In this document: one piece after another, positions 8,552 through 16,572 of the stretch
Layout of the letters: every line of letters starts with the position of its first letter
How positions within the stretch are numbered: position 1 is the stretch's first letter
Translations under genes and position numbers: made by a program
Origin: Candidatus Dormiibacterota bacterium
GTDB taxonomy: Bacteria > Chloroflexota > Dormibacteria > Aeolococcales > Aeolococcaceae
DNA: 64,000 nucleotides
NCBI GenBank assembly: GCA_003153505.1
Contig: PLZA01000014.1
Coordinates: 13,687-77,686 of the forward strand
Direction: 5' to 3'
The notes under the pieces: model-generated
Told to the model about the DNA's origin: nothing
The model's database searches: none
What the model saw: the letters and a program-made list of their open reading frames with translations, nothing else

Positions 8552-9600
8552 TGTAAGCGTTCGCGAGGTTGGTAACACTCACGCCGCCAGCAGCTGAGCG
8601 AGACGAGCACACGGACTGAGCCCTCCCAAGGCTCGATGAGGCCGGTGCTGGTTGTACCACTGGAGGAAGCGAGCGAGACCGTCACGGCGGTGCTCCGAGC
8701 TCTGGAAGACCTCGAGGTACAGACACTCGCTGAGCACGGTGCGGATCCAGCGTTCTGCCTTGCCGTTGGTCTGAGGGTGATACGGGCGAGTGAAGCGGTG
8801 GCGGAGTTGCGCCACCCGGCAGACGCGCCGCCACGCCTTGGAGCGGTACGGATTGCCGTTGTCGGTGAGTAGCCGGTCGACGCGGATGCCCTGCTCCCGG
8901 AACCAGCGCAGGGCGCGAATCAGGAAGTGGGCTGCGGTCCGGCTCCGCTCGTCGTTGAGTATCTCGGCGTAGACCAGACAGCTGCAATCATCGATGGCCA
9001 TGTGCAGCACGTCCCAGCCGACGCCGCGGTGCTTGAGGCTGTGGTCACCGTGGATGCGATGCCCGGGGCCGCCTGCGATGCGCCCGAGCTTCTTGGTGTC
9101 GCAGTGCACCATCGCCCCTGGGGTGCTGTACTCGTAGCGGATCACGAGTGGTCGTGCGGCACGCTGGCGCTGCAGTCCCTGGCGGCGAATTACCCGATGC
9201 ACCGTGGCCGCAGGCACGCCGCAGAGCACGGCCAGGCGGTCCGGCCCCCACCCGGTCTGCCGGCGCAGCGCCGCGATCGCCGCTTCCTGCACGAGCGAGA
9301 CACGCTGCGGCGAGTGCCGTGGACGGCTGCTCCGATCGAACAGCCCCTGCGTGCCCTGGGCTGCCCAACGCGGTCGCCAGCGGTAGTACCAGCGTCGTGA
9401 CACCCGAAAGGCGAGGCATGCGGCCGACACCGTCATGCCCGCCTCGACCGCGGCGAAGACCTGCGCTCGCCCCAGTGCTGTCAGCCTGGCGTTGGGATGA
9501 GAATGCATCCCAGAGCCCTCCTCGGTTGGGTTGGTGTTAGCAACCTCACCTTGCCGAGTTCAGGGCTCCTTCTGTGTGACCAACCTCGTGAGAGTTCTCA
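8552..9600 (-). mobile_element. Complete IS481-family insertion sequence (1049 bp)
   Basis: The element is bounded by imperfect terminal inverted repeats. The left end TGTAAGCG...CGAGGTTGGTAACAC and the reverse complement of the right end TGAGAACT...CGAGGTTGGTCACAC share about 19 of 27 positions. Ends are 5'-TG...CA-3'. One transposase gene fills it. CCTAGG is duplicated on both sides. Length, single ORF and CTAG target all agree with IS481. Intact ends, intact ORF and a perfect duplication point to recent insertion. Confidence 0.92.
8579..9508 (-). CDS. IS481-family transposase
   Basis: 309 residues. The N-terminal HTH (residues ~10-60, LTALGRAQVFAAVEAGMTVS, then SRRWYYRWRPRW) is followed by a DDE integrase core: the first Asp in HCDTKKLGRI, the second in LLTDNGNPY, and the Glu in TNGKAERWIRT. 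The end YNQHRPHRALGG is typical of the family. The ORF is full length and uninterrupted, so the element may be active. It is oriented with the flanking SDR and acyl-CoA synthetase genes. Confidence 0.95.
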   Translation of the reverse strand: MHSHPNARLTALGRAQVFAAVEAGMTVSAACLAFRVSRRWYYRWRPRWAAQGTQGLFDRSSRPRHSPQRVSLVQEAAIAALRRQTGWGPDRLAVLCGVPAATVHRVIRRQGLQRQRAARPLVIRYEYSTPGAMVHCDTKKLGRIAGGPGHRIHGDHSLKHRGVGWDVLHMAIDDCSCLVYAEILNDERSRTAAHFLIRALRWFREQGIRVDRLLTDNGNPYRSKAWRRVCRVAQLRHRFTRPYHPQTNGKAERWIRTVLSECLYLEVFQSSEHRRDGLARFLQWYNQHRPHRALGGLSPCARLAQLLAA

Positions 9601-9606
9601 CCTAGG
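9601..9606. repeat. Target-site duplication CCTAGG, right copy
   Basis: Right copy of the 6-bp duplication. On the minus strand its central TAG is the stop codon of the SDR gene, so the insertion left that protein unchanged. Confidence 0.8.
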
Positions 9607-10369
9607 CCGTCCATCCTCCGTCGACGACCAGGACGGAGCCGGTCACGAACGACGCGGCGTCAGAAGCGAGGAAGAGCGCCGCGCCCGCGATCTCGTCAGG
9701 GACTGCGTGACGTCCGAGGGCGGTCTGGGCAAGGATGTGGTCGTGGATCTCGGTCGTCTCGACGAGGTAGCGTGCCAGCTTTGTCTCGACAAGCCCGGGG
9801 GCGATCGCGTTCACGCGGATTCCCAGCGGTCCAAGCTCGCGCGACAGGGTTCGCGTCAGCGTGATGAGCGCGGCCTTGCTTGCGTTGTACGCACCGGTGA
9901 GCGCCTCCGGACGGATCCCGGCCACCGACGCCATGTTGATGACGCTGCCGCCGTGATCGCGCATCCAGGCGGCGACCGCGTGTCGCGTGAGCCGGATCGG
10001 ACCCATCACATTGACGTCCCAGATCTTGGTGATCGCCCCCTCGTCGGCGTCGAGGATCGGCCCGTACTGCGGGTTGGTGGCGGCGTTGTTCACCAGCACG
10101 TCGAGCCGCCCGGCGTGACGGATGACCTCGGCGACCACCGCCTCGCAGGTGGCGGCGTCGCCCACATGGCCGGGCACCGCGATGGCCGTCCCACCGAGGG
10201 CGGTGATCTGCGCCGCTGCGGTCTCGCAGGCGTCGGCGTGGCGGGCATTGAGTGCGACAGTGGCACCCGCCTCGGCCATCGCTGTGGCGATCGCGAGGCC
10301 GATCCCGCGGCTCCCGCCGGTGACCAGCGCGACCCGGCCGTCCAGGGAGAAGCGTTCCGCGATGCTCAT
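9602..10369 (-). CDS. Short-chain dehydrogenase/reductase (3-oxoacyl-ACP reductase type)
   Basis: 255 residues, a classical SDR. Cofactor motif TGGSRGIG at 17-24, NNAA at 94-97, catalytic Ser148, Tyr161 and Lys165 (YNASK), and the C-terminal SFVTGSVLVVDGG. NARH after the second strand suggests NADP preference. It starts 2 bases after the LON-domain gene stop, so the two are co-transcribed. The stop codon lies within the IS481 target duplication. The pre-insertion distance to the acyl-CoA synthetase start was about 70 bases, so all three were probably one operon. Substrate unknown. Confidence 0.92.
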   Translation of the reverse strand: MSIAERFSLDGRVALVTGGSRGIGLAIATAMAEAGATVALNARHADACETAAAQITALGGTAIAVPGHVGDAATCEAVVAEVIRHAGRLDVLVNNAATNPQYGPILDADEGAITKIWDVNVMGPIRLTRHAVAAWMRDHGGSVINMASVAGIRPEALTGAYNASKAALITLTRTLSRELGPLGIRVNAIAPGLVETKLARYLVETTEIHDHILAQTALGRHAVPDEIAGAALFLASDAASFVTGSVLVVDGGWTA

Positions 10370-10371
10370 GC

Positions 10372-11022
10372 TCAGTTCAGGCTCGAGGTAACTGCGTGGT
10401 CCTTCGATCGCACCAGCATGCGATCGAGGAGCGCGGCCTCACGGCGCAGCAGGCGCAGGCATGCCGCGAGCCGCTCTGCGGTACCGTCGACCTCGAGGAG
10501 CCGCTGACGCTGGGCCGTCTCGACCTGCATCGCGGCGGCGACGAGGTAGGAGAGCAGCTCGGGGTCGGATGGCGGTCCGAACTCGACCGGGTCCTCCTGG
10601 CCAATCCCGCGGAGCTGGCCCGCGTAGCCGCGAAACGCCGCGATCACGGCGGCGGCAAGGCGGTCGGTGTCGTCGGCCGGGTTCGCGAGGTCCTGGAGGT
10701 AATGGACCGACCCGACGAGGTAGGGGCGGTGATGGGAGATCGCGTCGATGTGGAACCGGGATGCGCCGACGACCACGAGGTTGTACCCGCCGTCCGGGAG
10801 CTCCTCGATCTCATCGAGCTGCGCCAGCGTACCGACCTCATACGGGACGGCACCGCCGCCCGTCTCCTGGCCGGAGCGAATCGCCACGATGCCGAAGGTC
10901 GTGGACGCCTTGCGGCAGTCGCCCATCATGGCCTTGTAGCGCTCCTCGAAGATGTGCAGGGACATGGGCATGTGCGGAAAGAGCACGGTGCTGAGGGGAA
11001 AGAGCGGGACTTCGATGGCCAT
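10372..11022 (-). CDS. LON peptidase substrate-binding domain protein
   Basis: 216 residues consisting of the Lon N-terminal (LAN/PUA-like) domain only. PLFPLSTVLFPHMPMSLHIF and the ERYKAMMGDC segment are diagnostic, followed by the GTLAQL(D)EIEELPDGGYNLVVVG core. No AAA+ or protease domain is present, so it is not a protease. Stand-alone LON-domain proteins are widespread and poorly understood. A GTG sits just before the chosen ATG and could be the real start. It is the first gene of the LON-SDR unit. Confidence 0.88.
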   Translation of the reverse strand: MAIEVPLFPLSTVLFPHMPMSLHIFEERYKAMMGDCRKASTTFGIVAIRSGQETGGGAVPYEVGTLAQLDEIEELPDGGYNLVVVGASRFHIDAISHHRPYLVGSVHYLQDLANPADDTDRLAAAVIAAFRGYAGQLRGIGQEDPVEFGPPSDPELLSYLVAAAMQVETAQRQRLLEVDGTAERLAACLRLLRREAALLDRMLVRSKDHAVTSSLN

Positions 11023-11055
11023 CACGCGCCGGTACGCGCCCGCATCAGCGCTGCA

Positions 11056-11253
11056 CTACGCGGCTTTGCAGTTCTTGGTGTGCTTGATGATCCGTTCGCG
11101 GCGAGGCTCTCCGGGGCGGCGGCTGTGCCGGAAGGCGATCTCGACGCCGATCTCGTTCTGACGCATGAGGTTGTTGCAGATCGGGCAGCGAACGTGCGTG
11201 AGGATGTCTCGCTGGGATGCGACACCCTTGGATTCCTTGATCGTGTTTGCCAT
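11056..11253 (-). CDS. Small zinc-binding-type protein
   Basis: 65 residues, basic, with a CPICNN knuckle at ~23-28 and a C-terminal HTKNC that could complete a Cys3His zinc site. No family name can be given. AAGGAG precedes the ATG at slightly long spacing, and a TACAAT box (minus strand, 11294-11289) could be its -10. It lies upstream of the LON gene on the same strand, 33 bases away, and may be co-transcribed. Confidence 0.6.
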   Translation of the reverse strand: MANTIKESKGVASQRDILTHVRCPICNNLMRQNEIGVEIAFRHSRRPGEPRRERIIKHTKNCKAA

Positions 11254-11322
11254 GGCTGCTGGGGCTCCTTGAGGGGTGGGCTAACTCGATTGTACGCGGC
11301 GTCGGGGTACGATTCGCCGCTG

Positions 11323-11856
11323 ATGACCTACTCCTTCGCCACTCTCCGCCTGCGCATCGTGGGTTCCGTGGCGGGCACCGCGCTCGCGCTGCTGGCGCTC
11401 GGCGGGTGCGGCACGCTGGTCACGGTCAGCAGCCACATCACCCCGCTGCCGCCGGATTGCTCGACGCCGCGGCCGGTCGCGGCAACCGATACCTTCTCCA
11501 CCGCTCCGGGGCTGCAGCCGGGGGCGTCGGGGATTCAGTTCGCCGACCTCAGCGTCGGCTGCGGTGGGGTCGCCAAGGCCACGTCCAACGTCAACGTCCA
11601 GTTCACGGTCTGGCTGTCCACCGGAAAACTGGTGATCACCACTCGCGGTCCGAATCAGCCGACCAACCCGCTCCAGCTCGCGAACTCGTCGACGCTGCCG
11701 TTCTGGCGGGTCGGCGTGCCCGGGATGCGGGTTGGGGGAACCCGGCAGCTGGTGGTGCCGCCGGCTCTCGGTTTCGGTGCGGCCGGGAACTCGTCAGCGA
11801 ACGTGCCGCCGAACGCGACACTCGTGGTCGACGTCGAGCTGGTGTCGCTGGCCTAA
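11323..11856 (+). CDS. FKBP-type peptidyl-prolyl isomerase lipoprotein
   Basis: 177 residues. The N-terminal signal ends in a lipobox (LALGGC, Cys ~27), so the mature protein should be lipid-anchored outside the membrane. The FKBP core follows: VNVQFTVWLSTGKLVIT, the GVPGMRVGGTRQLVVPP loop with LGFG, and the final VDVELVSL. Such proteins accelerate folding at prolyl bonds. Several active-site aromatics of FKBP12 are not obvious, so catalytic strength is uncertain. TACGAT nine bases before ATG is a likely -10 with a very short leader. Confidence 0.82.
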   Translation: MTYSFATLRLRIVGSVAGTALALLALGGCGTLVTVSSHITPLPPDCSTPRPVAATDTFSTAPGLQPGASGIQFADLSVGCGGVAKATSNVNVQFTVWLSTGKLVITTRGPNQPTNPLQLANSSTLPFWRVGVPGMRVGGTRQLVVPPALGFGAAGNSSANVPPNATLVVDVELVSLA

Positions 11857-11863
11857 GGCCTGG

Positions 11864-11983
11864 CTAGGAACCGGCTCGCGTCCAGAGGACGAAGATGCCC
11901 AGGGCGGCTGCGATGGCGAGCAGCACGAACGCGACGGGGAGACCGATCACGATCGACAGGCCGGGTGCAGACGTGGCGAGCAT
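11864..11983 (-). CDS. Putative 39-residue single-span membrane peptide
   Basis: A short ORF beginning ATG-CTC-GCC and encoding a hydrophobic peptide (IVIGLPVAFVLLAIAAALGI then FVLWTRAGS), a credible one-helix membrane protein with a basic end. It fills the gap between two genes, and third codon positions are GC-rich. There is no homology evidence, so it may be spurious. Confidence 0.4.
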   Translation of the reverse strand: MLATSAPGLSIVIGLPVAFVLLAIAAALGIFVLWTRAGS

Positions 11984-12036
11984 TCGACGTCAAGCATACC
12001 GCCAAGCCGGTCCCGTTCCCTGACCGCCAGGTCAGA

Positions 12037-12759
12037 TCAGGAGGCGACTTTCATGCGAGCGCCGAGCAAGCCGAGCTCGATGTCGTGCATCACCGTGATC
12101 CGGAAGGCTTGACGCGAGGCGGCATCGAGCTCCGGCGCGATCGTCTCGTTGCGCGGGCGACCAATCCACGGTGGCTGGTGGCGACCCATCGGCTCGCCAC
12201 CCACCCGGACGACGACCGCGCGATCGTCCTCCTCGTCGACCTCGATGGACACGTGCTGGAGGACGCCGGTGCTGTCGACAAGTGTCCAGGAGCGAAGCCA
12301 GACCGGCATCGTGCTGCCGGGAACGCGCACCGGGCGGACCGCGCCGCTGACGACGTACGCGTCCTTGTGGGGGGCATCCGCGGTCAATGCGATGCGCACT
12401 GCGGTGTCGAGCTCGCCACCCACCCAGGTGGCCAGAGAGGGAGCGCGGTTCTCGACGTCAGGGAGCATGTGCGTGAAGAAGCCGTTCGAGAGTGAGGGCG
12501 CGACGGTCGCGTGGCGGCGGCAGTACGGGAGCCCCAGGACGATCCTGCTGTGCTCATCGCACCACGTGGTGCCGCATTTCACCTGACGCCGGTCGACGTA
12601 GGTGCAGCGGCAGGTGGCAGGCTTGGCGCATTCGCCGTCCAGGCACTTGCCCAGGCCATCGTGGGCGCCATCGGCCGACCCGGGGTCGCCCGACTGTTTC
12701 CTGGAGAGCCGCTGCCACGGCTTCAGCTTGTCCAATGTTGGTAACTCCTCGGCACCCAC
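12037..12759 (-). CDS. Hypothetical protein with Cys/His-rich N-terminal module
   Basis: 240 residues starting at GTG. A TTG at 12735, preceded by GAGGAG, is an alternative start. The first third holds a dense cluster (CLDGECAKPATCRCTY, KCGTTWCDEHS, YCRRH) able to bind one or two zinc ions. The remainder looks like a beta-rich domain (WVGGELDTAVRIALTAD, VWLRSWTLVDSTG, RAVVVRVGG) ending in a helix. Not assigned to any family. It stands alone, with convergent and divergent unrelated neighbours. Codon use matches the chromosome. Confidence 0.6.
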   Translation of the reverse strand: MGAEELPTLDKLKPWQRLSRKQSGDPGSADGAHDGLGKCLDGECAKPATCRCTYVDRRQVKCGTTWCDEHSRIVLGLPYCRRHATVAPSLSNGFFTHMLPDVENRAPSLATWVGGELDTAVRIALTADAPHKDAYVVSGAVRPVRVPGSTMPVWLRSWTLVDSTGVLQHVSIEVDEEDDRAVVVRVGGEPMGRHQPPWIGRPRNETIAPELDAASRQAFRITVMHDIELGLLGARMKVAS

Positions 12760-12966
12760 GCTGCGGTGCCAGGACCCCAGCCTAGTCGTCCTGCAGCCCC
12801 GACTACGGCGGGCGCATCCATCTTGTTACGCCTCGGGTGCGGCTCGTGACCCGCGGTTGCGACCGGAAACGTGACCTTCGGCCCTTGTTCCACGGCGAAC
12901 TCGGGAGCGACAGTTGACACACGGATCAGCGCTCTGAGACGTCGAATAATGACACGAGGGTTGACC

Positions 12967-13389
12967 ATGAATCGCGGGTTCCGGCGCACGGTGCTCCTCG
13001 ACCTGAACATGTTTCTCGGTTGCACCGCCGTCGCCGGCGGGGTCGCACTGATTGTCGGATGGATCAAGATCCCCTTGAGCTCGCTGGCGGGCAGCCCTTT
13101 CACTGACTTCACGGTGCCGGCGGTGCTGCTCACACTGATTGGCGGCTCCGCCATGCTTGCGGCGGAGCTGGTGCACCTCAGGAAGGGCATCGGCCTCCCT
13201 GTCTCGGCGGTCGTCGGCGGAGCGATCATCGTCTTCGAGATTGTCGAGTGGAGCGTCATCGGCTTTGCATGGCTGCAGGCCGCATACATGGCCATTGGCC
13301 TGCTCATCGGCAGTCTCGCCGTGTGGATCCGGTTGGCGCCCTTCCGGGTTCGCGCACCGCGCCGCGTGCCACGACACGCGGTCCACTGA
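12967..13389 (+). CDS. Four-helix integral membrane protein, unknown
   Basis: 140 residues from the ATG chosen because it immediately precedes the first membrane segment (MNRGFRRTVLLDLNM). An upstream ATG at 12949 is possible. Four hydrophobic spans are visible (TAVAGGVALIVGWIKI, TVPAVLLTLIGGSAML, LPVSAVVGGAIIVFEIV, AAYMAIGLLIGSLAVWI), with a basic C-terminus. It sits 28 bases before the PspC gene and probably shares its transcript, so a membrane-stress role is possible by context only. Confidence 0.65.
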   Translation: MNRGFRRTVLLDLNMFLGCTAVAGGVALIVGWIKIPLSSLAGSPFTDFTVPAVLLTLIGGSAMLAAELVHLRKGIGLPVSAVVGGAIIVFEIVEWSVIGFAWLQAAYMAIGLLIGSLAVWIRLAPFRVRAPRRVPRHAVH

Positions 13390-13417
13390 TTGTTGTTTGC
13401 GGCTCGAGGAGGAGATC

Positions 13418-13795
13418 ATGTCCACGCAACCCAAACGCCGATTGGAGCGACCCTCCGACCGAATTGTCGCCGGTGTCTGCCATGGTCTGGGCGATTACTT
13501 CGAGGTCGACCCGGTGGTGATCCGCATCGTGTTCGTCGTGCTGACAGCAGCCGGCGGCGTGGGACTGCTCGCCTATCTGATTCTCTGGATCATCATGCCG
13601 ACATCGGGATCTGCTGTCGTGACTGGCGGAGCAGGTATCGGCCAGGGCGTGCGCACGATGGCCGGCGAACTGAAGGATGTCGGACGCGAGTTCGGCACCT
13701 CAATGTCACGGTCATGGCCGCCACCGCCGCCACCACCACCACCACCGACGTATCCGCCGCCCGGCGACGGTCACACGTCGACATCGAAGGGGTGA
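13418..13795 (+). CDS. PspC-domain membrane protein
   Basis: 125 residues. The PspC domain fills the first ~65: RRLERPSDRIVAGVCHGLGD, the short amphipathic part YFEVDPVVIRIVF, and one or two membrane helices through LLAYLILWIIMP. PspC proteins sense or relay phage-shock/envelope stress. The C-terminus is a run of ten prolines and a short polar tail. A strong ribosome site (GGAGGAGA) lies before ATG. No PspA gene is nearby. Confidence 0.88.
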   Translation: MSTQPKRRLERPSDRIVAGVCHGLGDYFEVDPVVIRIVFVVLTAAGGVGLLAYLILWIIMPTSGSAVVTGGAGIGQGVRTMAGELKDVGREFGTSMSRSWPPPPPPPPPPTYPPPGDGHTSTSKG

Positions 13796-13874
13796 CGAGC
13801 GGCTGGTTCACCATGCACAGCCACGACTTCATCGTCTTGAAAGGGTCGAAGGCGCAGCCTGAGAAGCCCCCCTC

Positions 13875-13926
13875 TGAGAGAGTCGCCGCCAGCGGTCCAC
13901 TCCCGCGCAACGGCGGCTCTCTTTCC
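13875..13926 (+). terminator. Possible terminator after the PspC gene
   Basis: GAGAG-TCG-CCGCC pairs with GGCGGCTCTC across a ~20-base loop, with a short T run (CTTTCC). The stem has a three-base bulge, so this is only moderately supported. Confidence 0.4.
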
Positions 13927-13973
13927 TGCACTGGTTCGTGGCCTTCGCGTCGAAGGTTGGACAACGGGAGGGG

Positions 13974-14318
13974 TTAGGGCTTCTTGATGACCGCCGAGCC
14001 GCCCGAGACGGTGACGGTGCTCGTCGGCGTACCGGCTGTTGCTGTTCCTGGGGAGAGGGTGGTTGTCGTCGTCTTCGACATGACGCCGTCCTCCCCGACG
14101 GTGATCACGGTGTTCACCGTCTTCACCGTTGTCACGGTTCGCACGGTTGAGACCAGCGGGATCGCTGTCTTCGGCGGTGCGGCAACGGCGACGAGATATC
14201 CGACGAGACCGACGCCGGCGACACCGCCGGCCGCGGCCACCGCAGTGATCCTGCGGCGACGCGCAAGGGCTCGGTCTCGCCGTTTGGCACGGTCTTCGGG
14301 CGATGGTGGGGAAGTCAT
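13974..14318 (-). CDS. Membrane-anchored Thr/Val-rich hypothetical protein
   Basis: 114 residues: a basic cytosolic start (RAKRRDRALARRRR), one membrane helix (ITAVAAAGGVAGVGLVGYLV), then an exported tail with a TV/TVxTV repeat (VRTVTTVKTVNTVITV) and TTTTT. It has the look of a small surface stalk. The tail is low complexity, so homology would be uninformative. Function unknown. Confidence 0.5.
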   Translation of the reverse strand: MTSPPSPEDRAKRRDRALARRRRITAVAAAGGVAGVGLVGYLVAVAAPPKTAIPLVSTVRTVTTVKTVNTVITVGEDGVMSKTTTTTLSPGTATAGTPTSTVTVSGGSAVIKKP

Positions 14319-14523
14319 GTGGTTTCTCTCGGTGATTGGTGGCGGAGTGATCCCAGCTTCGCGCCGGTGGCTTGCGCCAACCTCTGAGAATGCTCGGAGT
14401 TCGCTGAGACGCTCGGAATCGACGAAGAGCGCAATGAGTCGACGTGAACCCGCGTCAGCCTCCCCCGCAGGGCGCCACTCCCGGCGATCCGAACATGGAT
14501 CTGCCGGCAGGGAGCGTCGGCGG

Positions 14524-14600
14524 TGGTACCCCGTATCGGATTCGAACCGATGGTCTCCGCCTTGAGAGGGCGGTGTCCTGGGCCACTAGACGAACGGGGC
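14524..14600 (-). tRNA. tRNA-Glu (anticodon CTC)
   Basis: A full cloverleaf on the minus strand: acceptor GCCCCGT/ACGGGGT (G1-U72), D arm GTC...GAC, anticodon stem CCGCC/GGCGG with loop CTCTCAA (anticodon CTC), T arm ATCGG-TTCGAAT-CCGAT, discriminator A, and an encoded CCA at 14524-14526. It decodes GAG. Confidence 0.97.
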
Positions 14601-14637
14601 CCGAAGGCACCGGATCATACCAGCGCCCGGAGACGGC

Positions 14638-16515
14638 TCAGACCTGGTCGGGCGCGGCCATGCCGAGGGTGTGCAATGCGTCGGCGAGCGTGGCCCGGGT
14701 CGCGGCGACAAGTCCGCGCCGGAATCGCCGGATGACCGGGTCCTCCTCACGAACGATGGCGGGAGTGTGCTCATAGAAGTCGCTGAACGCTGCCGCCAGC
14801 CCGAACGCATAGGTGGTGAGCAGCGACGGTGAGAGCGCGTGCGCCGTCTCGGTCAGCGCACGGGCGTATGCCTCGACGCTGTGCAGCAATTCCCGTTCGG
14901 CTGGGTGCAGCGCGGAAGGGACGTCGACGGGGAGAGCATCGTCGGCGACCTTGCGGAGGATGCCGGCTGCGCGGGCATGCGCGTACTGGAGATACACACC
15001 CGTGTCACCGGTCACGCGCAGCGCATCGTCGAAGTCGAAGGCGATGATCTGGTTCAGCGAGAACTTGAGCAGGTAGTAGCGAACCGCGCCGGCGGCAACC
15101 ACGGTGGCCGTCGCGGCGTCGCGTGCGTTGGCGCTGAGCCGTGCGATCGCCCGATCGAGCAGATCGTCGGCGCGAACTTCGATGCCCCGCCGTCCGCTCA
15201 GCGCAACGCTGTCGCGGCCCTCCTCGATCTCGATGCCCAGCTCGGCCGCAGCCGCCGGTGTCAGCGCGACCACCTCGTAGCTCAGGTGAATCGAGTTGTC
15301 CGCCTCGCGTTCGTGGTGCAGGCGGCGCAGCGCGCGCTGCACCACGCGCTGGGGGTAGGCCTGACGAGCGTCGATGACGTTGATCACCCGCTGCGCGTGA
15401 CCGAAATGCGCAGGCGGCGCGTCGCCGCGCGGCACGGTCGCCGTGGTCACCAGAGCGGGGTCATCTCCCCACGGGACGTAGTTGAAGTCGCGGCCCAGCA
15501 AGCCGAATTTCCAGAGCTGGTAAGCGATATCCTTCGCCGTGTAGGTGGCGATACCGTCGGACTTGACTAGAACCTTGGTATCGTCGTCAGAGTCGTCCTC
15601 GGCCGTCTCCGCGGGCATCACCCAGCAGCCCGCGAGCTTGCCGGACTCGGCCAGCACGATCGCGCCGGACTCGCGGAGCAGCTCGAACGCCTGGCGCCAG
15701 AAGCCGAGGCCGATGATGTCCGACTCCCAGGTGAGCAGGTCGTACGCGATGTCGAAGCGGCGCATGGTGACGAGGTGCGCATTGACGATTCGCCGCGCCA
15801 GGTCCTTGACGAACACGGCGGTGGCGTTGCCGCCCTCCTCGACCTCGCGCAGCACCGCTCGGCGTCGCTCGAGGAGGGCGGCGTCCGTCTCGTACCGCGC
15901 CGAGATGGCGATGTAGACGCGCGAGCAGTACTGGTCGAATGGCTCGTCCGGCATCTGCTCGATGCCGAGCTCGCGAATCCCGACCACAACATCCGCAACC
16001 TGGACACCGGTGTCGTCGATGTAGTTGTTCACCTCAACGACGTGGCCGGTGCGCCGGAGGACCCGCGCCACCGTGTCGCCGATGCACGCATTGCGCAGGT
16101 GTCCGATATGCGCCGCCTTGTTGGGATTGGTGGCGGTGTGCTCGACGAGGGTCTTGCCGGCGGCGGCACTCTCCAGGTCGAGCGTACCCGACGCCTCGAG
16201 CACGGTCGCCGAGGCGAGCACCGCCGCAGCCCAGCGGGCGTCGTCGAGATGGGCGTTGATGTACCCCGGCGGGGTGACCGTCCAAGCGCGCACGCGGGGC
16301 ACCTGAGCCGCCTCCAGGTGAGCCGCGAGGTCGGCGGCGATGGCGGCGGGCGCGCGATGCAAGATCCGGGCGAGACCGAGCGCAACCGGTGTCGACCAGT
16401 CGCCGAACTCCGGACGTGCCGAGCGTTCGACCACCACCTCGAAGGCGGCGTCCACCCCGATTGCGTCGAGGGCGCGGCGGACCGCGTCGATGAGGAGCGT
16501 CCTCGTGTCAGGCAT
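14638..16515 (-). CDS. argS: Arginyl-tRNA synthetase
   Basis: 625 residues, class I synthetase charging tRNA-Arg. The N-terminal Add-1 domain (residues ~1-110) is followed by the Rossmann catalytic core with the HIGH variant in HTATNPNKAAHIGHLRNACI, and then a helical anticodon-binding domain with the characteristic LQYAHARAAGILRK and a C-terminal FYEHTPAIVREEDPVIRRFR. No canonical KMSKS is obvious (VALSGRRG is in its place), as in many ArgRS. The start is an ATG 58 bases from the divergent galU start. The first gene after tRNA-Glu on this strand. Confidence 0.95.
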   Translation of the reverse strand: MPDTRTLLIDAVRRALDAIGVDAAFEVVVERSARPEFGDWSTPVALGLARILHRAPAAIAADLAAHLEAAQVPRVRAWTVTPPGYINAHLDDARWAAAVLASATVLEASGTLDLESAAAGKTLVEHTATNPNKAAHIGHLRNACIGDTVARVLRRTGHVVEVNNYIDDTGVQVADVVVGIRELGIEQMPDEPFDQYCSRVYIAISARYETDAALLERRRAVLREVEEGGNATAVFVKDLARRIVNAHLVTMRRFDIAYDLLTWESDIIGLGFWRQAFELLRESGAIVLAESGKLAGCWVMPAETAEDDSDDDTKVLVKSDGIATYTAKDIAYQLWKFGLLGRDFNYVPWGDDPALVTTATVPRGDAPPAHFGHAQRVINVIDARQAYPQRVVQRALRRLHHEREADNSIHLSYEVVALTPAAAAELGIEIEEGRDSVALSGRRGIEVRADDLLDRAIARLSANARDAATATVVAAGAVRYYLLKFSLNQIIAFDFDDALRVTGDTGVYLQYAHARAAGILRKVADDALPVDVPSALHPAERELLHSVEAYARALTETAHALSPSLLTTYAFGLAAAFSDFYEHTPAIVREEDPVIRRFRRGLVAATRATLADALHTLGMAAPDQV

Positions 16516-16572
16516 ATCGCGCAAGGGTAACGGGGAGCACGGCCGCGTCCCGACGGGCGACAATGCGCCGTC

